Shown here piece by piece: positions 1-5,640 of a stretch of DNA of 9,708 nucleotides. The translations under genes and the position numbers were made by a program. Position 1 is the first letter of the stretch; each line of letters begins with the position of its first letter. Origin of the DNA: an uncultured Collinsella sp. (GTDB taxonomy: Bacteria; Actinomycetota; Coriobacteriia; Coriobacteriales; Coriobacteriaceae); contig USLO01000061.1 in assembly GCA_900555515.1 (NCBI GenBank), positions 1 to 9,708 of the forward strand, in the 5' to 3' direction. Under the pieces are notes generated by a model that was not told the origin of the DNA, made no database searches, and saw only the letters and a list, made by a program, of their open reading frames with translations.

Positions 1-590
1 ACGGTGATATCGAAGCCGTCCTCGCGCGGCACGCCCTGGGCCTTGCCGCCAATGCCGTCGATAACATGGCGCAGCTGGCGGTCGTTCATGTCGACAACGC
101 GCTTCCAGGTGATGCGCTTAACGTCAATACCGAGCTGATTGCCCTGCTGGATGTGGTTGTCGAGCATGGCGGCCAGCAGGTTATTGGCGGCACCGATGGC
201 ATGGAAGTCACCGGTAAAGTGCAAGTTGATATCCTCCATGGGGATGACCTGAGCCCAGCCGCCGCCGGCAGCGCCGCCCTTAACGCCAAAGACGGGGCCG
301 AGCGAAGGCTCGCGCAGGGCCACGGCACTCTTGACGCCGCGACGACGCAGGCCGTCGGCCAGACCGATGGTCGTGGTGGTCTTGCCCTCGCCCGCAGGCG
401 TTGGGTTGATAGCGGTCACGAGGACGAGCTTGGCCTGGTGATCAGTCGGCTCGTTGAGCAGTGAATAGTCGACCTTAGCCTTGTCGAAGCCGTACGGAAT
501 AAGGTGCTTAACGTCGACGCCGGCGTTCTTGGCCACCTCGGTAATAGGCAGCGGCGTGACAGAACGTGCGATTTCGATGTCAGTAGGCAT
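1..590 (-). CDS. fhs: Formate--tetrahydrofolate ligase, N-terminal part (runs off the window)
   Basis: This enzyme joins formate to tetrahydrofolate with ATP, giving 10-formyl-THF for purine and one-carbon metabolism in the cytoplasm; in acetogenic anaerobes it belongs to the methyl branch of the Wood-Ljungdahl pathway. The frame is open from the ATG at 590 to the window edge, so 196 codons are visible of a family length near 555. The nucleotide-binding loop TPAGEGKT is at residues 64-71. The family signature REPSLGPVFGVKGGAAGGG is at 93-111, followed by the typical FTGDFHAIGAANNLL stretch. An AAAGGA ribosome site (597-602) lies 6 bases before the ATG, which supports this start. The gap to ruvB is 145 bases and holds a candidate terminator and promoter, so fhs is probably its own transcription unit. 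Family identity is secure; whether the organism runs a full Wood-Ljungdahl pathway cannot be judged here. Confidence 0.96.
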   Translation of the reverse strand, partial: MPTDIEIARSVTPLPITEVAKNAGVDVKHLIPYGFDKAKVDYSLLNEPTDHQAKLVLVTAINPTPAGEGKTTTTIGLADGLRRRGVKSAVALREPSLGPVFGVKGGAAGGGWAQVIPMEDINLHFTGDFHAIGAANNLLAAMLDNHIQQGNQLGIDVKRITWKRVVDMNDRQLRHVIDGIGGKAQGVPREDGFDIT

Positions 591-630
591 GGGCGGTCCT
601 TTCGTTACCGAATGAGAAAAAGACCAATTC

Positions 631-659
631 AGCATAGCACGGGCGCGCAATAGTAAAAA
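631..659 (-). promoter_or_regulatory. Candidate fhs promoter (extended -10)
   Basis: On the minus strand, TATGCT at 636-631 is preceded by TGC, which gives an extended -10 (TGnTATGCT). A 17-base spacer leads back to TTTTTA at 659-654, a poor -35 with 3 of 6 consensus matches. The -10 is about 40 bases before the fhs ATG. The -35 overlaps the T-run of the candidate ruvB terminator. Called by eye; the extended -10 is the main support. Confidence 0.45.
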
Positions 660-681
660 CGCCCATAACCGATGAACGGCG
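655..681 (-). terminator. Candidate intrinsic terminator after ruvB
   Basis: Read on the minus strand, CGCC (681-678) pairs with GGCG (663-660), and CAT (674-672) pairs with ATG (666-664) around a 5-base loop, with a 3-base bulge (677-675) on the 5' side. Five T residues (659-655) follow directly. The stem is short and bulged, so this is a weak to moderate terminator. Its place, about 55 bases after the ruvB stop and just ahead of the fhs promoter, is what one would expect for the end of the ruv operon. Confidence 0.4.
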
Positions 682-735
682 ATATGTTTACCCGATGCCC
701 AGCGATAGTCCAACAGCCCGCCAAAACAAAACGCC

Positions 736-1803
736 CTAAACGGTAGGTTCAATCCCCAGGTGCTCAAAGGTGCGGAGGGTTGCCTGACGGCCCTGCGGCG
801 TACGAATCATCAATCCGCACTGCAGCAAATAGGGCTCATAGACATCCTCGAGCGTGCCCGGGTCCTCGCCCACCGCGCTGGCAAGGGTCGTAAGTCCCAC
901 GGCACGACCGGAGAACGTCTTGGCGAGCGTCTCCAAGATACGAATATCCATCCAGTCCAGACCGAGCTCGTCGATCTCGAAGAACTCGAGCGCCTGGCGG
1001 CAGATATCGAGCTCGATGGGGCCGTTGCCGCACACCTGTGCGTAATCGCGCACGCGCTTGAGAAGGCGGTTGGCAAGACGTGGCGTGCCGCGCGAACGCG
1101 AGCCGATCTCGAGCGCACTGGGATGATCGATCGTCACGCCCAGGATAGTCGCCGAGCGCGTCACAATCTGGGCGAGCTCCTCGACCGTGTAGTAGTCCAA
1201 GCGATACGAGATACCAAAGCGATCGCGCAGCGGGCCCGTGAGCATGCCCGAACGGGTCGTGGCCGCCACCAGCGTAAACTTGGGGATATCCAAGCGAATA
1301 GAACGTGCGGCCGGGCCTTTACCGATCACAATATCGAGCGCAAAGTCCTCCATCGCGGGATACAGGACTTCCTCGACCGAACGGTTAAGACGGTGGATCT
1401 CGTCGATAAACAGCACGTCACCCGGCTGCAGGTTGGTAAGGATGGCCGCTAGGTCGCCCGTGCGCGCGATGGCGGGGCCACTCGTGGTCTTGATCTGAGC
1501 GCCCAGCTCGTTGGCGATAACGGTGGCCAGCGTGGTCTTGCCCAGGCCCGGAGGACCCGAGAAAATCACGTGGTCGAGCGTCTCGCCACGGCTCTGCGCC
1601 GCTTCGATCAACACGCGTAGGCTCTGCTTGATGTGCTCCTGGCCACAGTAATCGTCCAGGCGCTGGGGGCGCAAAGTGCGGTCGACATCGAGATCCTCGG
1701 CCGTCAGCTCCGAGCCCACCATGCGCTCGCCGTGCGCCATGGATGCCGCCGGCGAGTTGCCGGGCGTCGCCCACAGGTCCTGAGAGTCATCGGCTTCCCA
1801 CAT
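736..1803 (-). CDS. ruvB: Holliday junction branch-migration ATPase RuvB
   Basis: RuvB is the hexameric AAA+ motor that, bound to RuvA, drives branch migration of Holliday junctions in recombinational repair. The protein has 355 residues, slightly longer than many RuvBs because of about 25 extra N-terminal residues rich in Ser, Ala and acidic positions. Visible motifs are Walker A GPPGLGKT at 83-90, Walker B VLFIDE at 130-135, sensor I around ATTR at 181-184, the LRDRF arginine-finger region at 192-196, sensor II GTPRLANRLL at 239-248, and a C-terminal winged-helix region from about 280. The ATG at 1803 shares its A with the ruvA stop (TGATG), which implies translational coupling; no good ribosome site precedes it. 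A GTG one codon earlier (1806) is possible, as are internal Met codons near residues 22 and 28. It is the last gene of ruvCAB. Confidence 0.97.
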   Translation of the reverse strand: MWEADDSQDLWATPGNSPAASMAHGERMVGSELTAEDLDVDRTLRPQRLDDYCGQEHIKQSLRVLIEAAQSRGETLDHVIFSGPPGLGKTTLATVIANELGAQIKTTSGPAIARTGDLAAILTNLQPGDVLFIDEIHRLNRSVEEVLYPAMEDFALDIVIGKGPAARSIRLDIPKFTLVAATTRSGMLTGPLRDRFGISYRLDYYTVEELAQIVTRSATILGVTIDHPSALEIGSRSRGTPRLANRLLKRVRDYAQVCGNGPIELDICRQALEFFEIDELGLDWMDIRILETLAKTFSGRAVGLTTLASAVGEDPGTLEDVYEPYLLQCGLMIRTPQGRQATLRTFEHLGIEPTV

Positions 1804-2423
1804 CACGCATCCATTCCGAGTCGCTTAAGCGCCGCGCCGAGCAGATCCTCGACACGCATATTCTGCCCATCATACCCGCTCAGGGCAACATCGGTCTCCT
1901 GCGGGCTAAAGCCCATGGAAAGGAGCGCCGCACGGGCATCATCGATGGCCGAGGGAGCAGCAGCGGGCACGGGCATCGCAACCTGGCCGGGAATCACGTC
2001 GACCGGCACAAAGCCCTTATCCTTGGCAAAGGTGCTCTTGAGTTCCAGGATCAGGCGCTGAGCTGTCTTTTTGCCCACACCGGGTACCTTGGCCATGCCC
2101 TTGTCGTCCTCGGCCATCACCAGCGAATACAGCTGCCCCACGGTATAGGTGGAAAGCACGGCAAGCGCCAGGCGCGGGCCAACGCCCGAAACGGACACGA
2201 GCCGGTCGAACATCATGCGCTCATCCTTTGAGGAAAAACCGAAAAGTGTCATGGCGTCCTCGCGCACCTGCATACGCGTGTAGAGGCAGACCTCGCCACC
2301 GGGCGTCGGCAACGTGGCCGCAGTGCTGCCCGAAACGCCGAGCTCAAAGCCAACGCCCGACACATCGACGACAGCAGAGCTCATCGTGGCCTCGACAAGC
2401 GTTCCGTGGAGCTGGGAAATCAT
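1803..2423 (-). CDS. ruvA: Holliday junction DNA helicase subunit RuvA
   Basis: RuvA forms the tetramer that recognises the four-way junction, holds it open and loads RuvB. The protein has 206 residues, close to the 203 of E. coli. Domain I is an OB fold at about 1-62 (starting MISQLHGTLVE). Two helix-hairpin-helix motifs follow, with cores SGVGPRLA at 79-86 and VPGVGKKTA at 113-121. A Pro/Ala-rich linker (about 137-157) leads to the RuvB-binding domain III at 158-204. The ATG at 2423 overlaps the ruvC stop by one base (TGATG), which fixes this start. The same frame stays open 80 codons further upstream, but that part lies inside ruvC, is Arg/His-rich and is not RuvA-like. It is the middle gene of ruvCAB and probably translated by coupling. 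Confidence 0.97.
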   Translation of the reverse strand: MISQLHGTLVEATMSSAVVDVSGVGFELGVSGSTAATLPTPGGEVCLYTRMQVREDAMTLFGFSSKDERMMFDRLVSVSGVGPRLALAVLSTYTVGQLYSLVMAEDDKGMAKVPGVGKKTAQRLILELKSTFAKDKGFVPVDVIPGQVAMPVPAAAPSAIDDARAALLSMGFSPQETDVALSGYDGQNMRVEDLLGAALKRLGMDA

Positions 2424-2944
2424 CAGTATCCGGTTCCTCTCTGTTGATAGAACTCGCCACCGGTGAGGGCGCGGGTGCGGCTGAGGTTTACGTGGCAGAT
2501 GGCGCAGGCCAGGGCATCGGCGGCATGGTCGGGATGCGGGTCGTGGTCGAGCTGTGTGAGCGTGCGTACCATGTAGGCGACCTGCCGCTTGTCCGCGGCG
2601 CCGGTGCCCACCACAGCCTGTTTGATCTGCATGGGCGTGTACTCGCCAATCTCGAGCGCGCATTCCGAAAGCGCGACGAGTGCAGCACCGCGGGCATGCG
2701 CCGTGGGGATGGCCGAGCGAACGTTGGCGCCAAAGTAGATGCTCTCGACAGCAGCCGTGTCGGGTCGATAACGCTCGACGACATCCTTAAGGTCATGGGC
2801 GATATGCGACAGGCGCACCGCGAGCGGACTTCCGGCACTGGTCTCGATGCAGCCATAGGCACGGCAACGAACCTCGCCACGCCGCTCCTCGATAATCCCC
2901 CAACCCGTATGAGCCAAACCGGGGTCAATGCCCAAGATAACCAA
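2423..2944 (-). CDS. ruvC: Holliday junction resolvase RuvC
   Basis: RuvC is the metal-dependent endonuclease that nicks two opposed strands of a Holliday junction, with RuvAB. The protein has 173 residues and an RNase H-like fold. Catalytic residues by family position are D7 (ILGIDPG), E67 (AAVESIY), H140 and D143 (HAADALA); His at the third position is the common variant, as in the Thermus enzyme. The chosen start is TTG at 2944, which gives MVILGIDPG as in most RuvCs and stands 5 bases after a strong AGGGGAGG ribosome site. A TTG seven codons upstream (2965) lies before that site and is less likely. This is the first gene of ruvCAB, with a SOS-type operator and candidate -10 about 55-75 bases upstream. 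The TTG start may keep expression low. Confidence in the function is high and in the exact start good. Confidence 0.96.
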   Translation of the reverse strand: MVILGIDPGLAHTGWGIIEERRGEVRCRAYGCIETSAGSPLAVRLSHIAHDLKDVVERYRPDTAAVESIYFGANVRSAIPTAHARGAALVALSECALEIGEYTPMQIKQAVVGTGAADKRQVAYMVRTLTQLDHDPHPDHAADALACAICHVNLSRTRALTGGEFYQQRGTGY

Positions 2945-2949
2945 GCCGA

Positions 2950-2957
2950 CCTCCCCT
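2950..2957 (-). promoter_or_regulatory. Strong ribosome-binding site of ruvC
   Basis: AGGGGAGG on the minus strand stands 5 bases before the TTG at 2944. It settles the start of ruvC in favour of this TTG over the upstream in-frame TTG at 2965, which would place the ribosome site inside the gene. Confidence 0.75.
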
Positions 2958-3000
2958 CGCCACAAGCACAGCGCAAGGCAAGGCCCCGCGCATCATTCAC

Positions 3001-3012
3001 GAACGTCTGTTC
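3001..3012. promoter_or_regulatory. Candidate LexA (SOS) operator ahead of ruvCAB
   Basis: GAACGTCTGTTC is an exact GAAC-N4-GTTC inverted repeat, the core of the LexA/DinR box of Bacillus and Actinobacteria (CGAAC-N4-GTTYG type). The base before it is C, as in the longer consensus. It lies just downstream of a candidate -10 (3014-3019) and 57 bases before the ruvC start, so bound LexA would cover the transcription start. SOS control of ruv genes is established in E. coli and B. subtilis, so the context fits. By chance an 8-base fixed pattern is expected only about once per 65 kb of random sequence, and this one falls in a 136-base promoter gap of a classic SOS operon. Confidence 0.72.
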
Positions 3013-3013
3013 T

Positions 3014-3042
3014 AGAATAACACAACGGGGCCAAGATGCTTA
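3014..3042 (-). promoter_or_regulatory. Candidate ruvCAB promoter
   Basis: On the minus strand, TATTCT (3019-3014) is preceded by TGT, forming an extended -10. At a 17-base spacing the -35 is TAAGCA (3042-3037), a weak match of 3 in 6. The -10 is followed immediately by the SOS box, the usual arrangement for a repressed promoter. Found by eye; the -10 carries most of the support. Confidence 0.45.
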
Positions 3043-3053
3043 GTTGAAGTGTC

Positions 3054-3076
3054 GGGGTTGGAGCGATTCCTACCCC
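3054..3076 (-). other. Stem-loop after the NAD-synthetase-like gene
   Basis: GGGGTTGGA (3054-3062) pairs with TCCTACCCC (3068-3076) around a 5-base loop, giving 9 positions with one T-T mismatch. It begins 5 bases after the stop of the NAD-synthetase-like gene. No T-run follows on either strand, so it is not a standard intrinsic terminator. It may still end or protect the upstream message and separate it from the ruvCAB promoter. Confidence 0.35.
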
Positions 3077-3080
3077 CAGT

Positions 3081-5066
3081 CTAGTTCTGAGAGAAGAACG
3101 GGAACTGCCTCGGGTCCACCGGCGGATGCGGCATCGGGCCACCCTGGGGACTACCTTGCGAGCCGCCCTGACCGTCCATCATCTTATCGATGGCGTCCTG
3201 AACCTCGCCCTCGAACTTTTTCATTCCCTCGTGCAAACGACGCTGACCGTCCTCAGAGCGCAGCTCCTCCATTTGCTCGGGCGAAATACCCAGTAGCTCG
3301 CCCAGCACGCCCATCATCTCGTTTCGCACGCGCTCGCTCGTATCCTCGTCAGCAAAACGGCGCACCTCGGCGCGCGCCAGCGAATCGACCGTCATACGCT
3401 CCTTGCCGTTAAGCCCCAGGTCGGACCACGCGAGCATATACGGCCAGGCACGCTCGGCAAACGAACGGGCCGAGACGATCGGCACCGTCGGTAGCATGCG
3501 ACGGGCAGCCTCACCCTGTCGAACGAGCATCAGCAGCAGCGAGCAGGCCTCAGGCTTGCCAGCGGCCATCGGGATGTCGTCGAAAGATCGATTGCGGTCC
3601 ACGTGCGCCTCGAGCGCGCCATCGACCTCACCCGGCTCAAGCCCGCCGAGCAGCTGTGCCGCGCGGTCGAGCATATCGACCGGACCGTCGAGCGTCGAGA
3701 GCGCTTGCGCCAGCACGCGCTCCATACAATCTTCCACCGCGTTGAGCGTCACGAGCTCTTGAGGCACCACGGCAGACGTGCGGTTGCGCACGCGCGCCAC
3801 AAACTCAAGCGTCGACAGATACACATCGCCAAAGGGCGCGTAATCGCCCTGGTAGCCGCCGCAAAGCGCCGGCGCCGCCAGCGCGTACTCGGTTTTGGAC
3901 AGCGAGCTCAGCGCCATCGCACCCAGCTCGAGCGCCGTGTCCTCCAGCATGAGGCCCAACGTGCGCGAGCGCAGACGCTCGGCATCGCCCGCCGACACGT
4001 CGCGATCGAGCACACGCGCCGCATCCGGCGCATCGCGCTCGACGGTGCGAATGTGCAAACGCTCGGCGATGGCGCGGACGGCGGCGCAGCGGGCAGCCTC
4101 GGCCTCTTCCTGCGCCGGCGTAAAGATACGGTTGCGCCCCAGCACCAGGCCAATCACATTACGCGGGCCCAGAGCGTCGACGGCCAGCGCCGCCAGCAGG
4201 GACGACGGCAAGTCACCCTCGAGTGCCACCACAGCACGCGACGCACCGTGGGCTCGGGCGTTGTCGCGCACGGCGAGCACCAGCGCCTGCCACAACCACT
4301 CCTCGGAACGAAACTCGGGCAGCTCGTGGTCCTCCAAAGCATCGAGCATCACGCCGCGCTGAATCTCCTGAACCAGCAGGCTCTCCTCAAAACACGGCGC
4401 CTGGGCCACCACGCGACCGCAGTCGTCGAGCACAAACGAACCGCCGGTATACACCGACTCGTCATAGGCACCGACCGGCGCCATGCAGGCAAACCACACG
4501 CTGCGCTTGGATGCGATCTTGCGGTAGGCGCCGCTGCGAACGGCGGCAATGGCGGCAGTCTCACGGTCGGTCATGTCAAACGCGTTGAATTGGAAATACG
4601 CAATGAGGTCAACACCGGTCGGCAACATCTCGAGTTCGCGGTCCAAGTCAAAAATCACGGCGATGCGCACGCCGTCCACGTCGAACACCGGCGGCGCCCA
4701 ACGTGTGTCGTTGTTCTCGCCACGCTGCAGGGCAATGCTCGAACGCGCCGGCACCACATGACCGTCCTTGAGCATCATGTAGTCGAGCAGCGGCTGGCCC
4801 TCAAACGAAACCGCCGCGGGCACGATGCAGATCATGTCAAGCTCCTGGATACGCTCGGCGACACCAGTCAAGCCGGCAAGCACGTCGTGCTCAAAGTCGG
4901 CAGCGCCCACCAGGCCACCGGGCATGGTGCCCATAAAGAGCGGAGCCGGAACGCACAGCACGCGCGCCCCGCGCTCGTGGGCCAGACGAGCCTGGTCCTC
5001 GATGCGGCCGCAAATGCCCTCAATATCACCCAGGCGCATATCGATCTGTGCAAGCGCGAGCTTCAT
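3081..5066 (-). CDS. NAD-synthetase-like protein lacking the catalytic residues (putative pseudoenzyme)
   Basis: The 661-residue protein has the two-domain plan of glutamine-dependent NAD synthetase (NadE): a nitrilase-like glutaminase domain (about 1-240) and a synthetase domain (about 255-545). Family landmarks remain: ALAQIDMRLGDIEG at 5-18, GGSFVLDDCGRVVAQAPCFEE at 208-228, and LAALAVDALGPRNVIGL at 291-307. The active sites do not. By eye alignment to the remembered family consensus, the triad Glu is A41, the Lys S110 and the Cys D140. The SGGIDS ATP loop reads EGDLPS at 283-288, and TTGNKSE reads SSLSKTE at 387-393. Residues about 550-661 are an added tail: a charged helical part, then a Gly/Gln/Pro-rich end. 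I infer that it cannot make NAD and may have a regulatory or structural role; its real function is unknown. The ATG at 5066 follows AAAGGG (5074-5079) by 7 bases. It lies downstream of a terminator, so it should have its own promoter, which I could not identify. Confidence 0.82.
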   Translation of the reverse strand: MKLALAQIDMRLGDIEGICGRIEDQARLAHERGARVLCVPAPLFMGTMPGGLVGAADFEHDVLAGLTGVAERIQELDMICIVPAAVSFEGQPLLDYMMLKDGHVVPARSSIALQRGENNDTRWAPPVFDVDGVRIAVIFDLDRELEMLPTGVDLIAYFQFNAFDMTDRETAAIAAVRSGAYRKIASKRSVWFACMAPVGAYDESVYTGGSFVLDDCGRVVAQAPCFEESLLVQEIQRGVMLDALEDHELPEFRSEEWLWQALVLAVRDNARAHGASRAVVALEGDLPSSLLAALAVDALGPRNVIGLVLGRNRIFTPAQEEAEAARCAAVRAIAERLHIRTVERDAPDAARVLDRDVSAGDAERLRSRTLGLMLEDTALELGAMALSSLSKTEYALAAPALCGGYQGDYAPFGDVYLSTLEFVARVRNRTSAVVPQELVTLNAVEDCMERVLAQALSTLDGPVDMLDRAAQLLGGLEPGEVDGALEAHVDRNRSFDDIPMAAGKPEACSLLLMLVRQGEAARRMLPTVPIVSARSFAERAWPYMLAWSDLGLNGKERMTVDSLARAEVRRFADEDTSERVRNEMMGVLGELLGISPEQMEELRSEDGQRRLHEGMKKFEGEVQDAIDKMMDGQGGSQGSPQGGPMPHPPVDPRQFPFFSQN

Positions 5067-5105
5067 GGCTCAGCCCTTTCCGTCGTAAACCATCGAAATC
5101 GTAGT

Positions 5106-5137
5106 AAAAGCGCCGGCCGCATGATGCAGTCGGCGCT
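5106..5137 (-). terminator. Intrinsic terminator after the superoxide reductase gene
   Basis: On the minus strand, AGCGCCG (5137-5131) pairs perfectly with CGGCGCT (5115-5109). A second inner stem (GCAT with ATGC) lies within the loop, and the T-run starts at the last paired base (TTTT, 5109-5106, then AC). It starts 45 bases after the superoxide reductase stop and ends about 40 bases before the next ATG, so it separates the two genes. Confidence 0.7.
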
Positions 5138-5181
5138 CGCATGTGCATATGCTAGCTATGATACCCCGAGCGGGGGCGCTC

Positions 5182-5544
5182 CTAGAACGTCGTGGACCAC
5201 AGCCCATGCAGGTTGCAATAGGCATAGACGGTACCGGTCTTGGAGCCGCCCGCGAAAAACGTCGCGGGTTTCATGCCGGGCTCAAGGTAATGGACCTCTA
5301 AGCGGCCCTCGGCCTCAAGGGCGATCCACTCAATGTAGTGCTCGGGCAGGCTGGGGTGCTCGACCGAGCCAACGCGTGCGCGAATCACGTGACCATCGCG
5401 CTCGGTCTCGACAACAGGCACGTGCTTCTCGTGCGCCGCGTCCTCAGTGTTTGCGGTCAGCTCCGTGCAACCGGCAGGGGTCGCAACGCCGTCGCCAAGG
5501 GCAGCGATGAGCTTACCGTCGGGGTCCTTAAAGAATTTCGCCAT
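5182..5544 (-). CDS. Superoxide reductase (desulfoferrodoxin family, class III-like)
   Basis: Superoxide reductase reduces superoxide to hydrogen peroxide in the cytoplasm of anaerobes without releasing oxygen. The protein has 120 residues. All ligands of the catalytic Fe(His)4Cys site are present: H41 in EKHVPV, H63 in VEHP, H69 in EHYIEW, and C110 and H113 in YCNLHG. K40, next to the first His, is the residue that guides superoxide, and E39 is also kept. In desulfoferrodoxins the first 35 or so residues carry four Cys that bind a second, rubredoxin-like iron. Here that segment (1-35) is present but holds only C26, so that site is lost, as in the class III enzyme of Treponema. The ATG at 5544 follows AAAGGAGAA (5549-5557) at good spacing; the frame runs 30 codons further upstream without support. 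An intrinsic terminator follows. Confidence 0.93.
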   Translation of the reverse strand: MAKFFKDPDGKLIAALGDGVATPAGCTELTANTEDAAHEKHVPVVETERDGHVIRARVGSVEHPSLPEHYIEWIALEAEGRLEVHYLEPGMKPATFFAGGSKTGTVYAYCNLHGLWSTTF

Positions 5545-5577
5545 GATGTTCTCCTTTGCTGATGTGCCAATGTTCTT

Positions 5578-5611
5578 GATGGTTCTTATGCCCAAAGGCA
5601 GACAAACCATC
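5578..5611 (-). other. Stem-loop in the gap before the superoxide reductase gene
   Basis: On the minus strand, GATGGTT (5611-5605) pairs perfectly with AACCATC (5584-5578). Inside, TGCC pairs with GGCA around a TTTG loop, with small internal mismatches between the two stems. It sits 33 bases upstream of the superoxide reductase ATG and 29 bases after the helicase stop. There is no T-run, so it is not a clear terminator. It could be a leader structure, a repressor site or an mRNA processing signal. I saw no convincing promoter in this gap. Confidence 0.4.
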
Positions 5612-5640
5612 CACGGCATTGCAAATGAACACATAACGGA

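Noticed and set aside
2424..2663. Upstream extension of the RuvA frame by 80 codons
   Set aside because: It lies inside ruvC, is Arg/His-rich and does not look like RuvA; the TGATG junction gives a start matching the family.
3084..3100. GTTCT-N6-AGAAC inverted repeat near the end of the NAD-synthetase-like gene
   Set aside because: It is inside coding sequence, the half-sites are in the opposite order to a LexA box, and a 5-base stem is easily found by chance.
3081..5066. Ordinary active NAD synthetase or amidohydrolase annotation
   Set aside because: The catalytic triad positions and the ATP loop are substituted, so naming it as an active enzyme would overstate the evidence.
5164..5175. 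CCCCGAGCGGGG palindrome just after the superoxide reductase stop
   Set aside because: The stem is only 4-5 bases with a minimal loop and no T-run, and a much better terminator follows at 5106-5137.
3603..5510. Plus-strand open frame of 635 codons opposite the NAD-synthetase-like and superoxide reductase genes
   Set aside because: It is rich in Arg, His and Gln with no recognisable domain, and spans two well-supported genes and the gap and terminator between them. It is a typical antisense artefact of GC-rich codon use.
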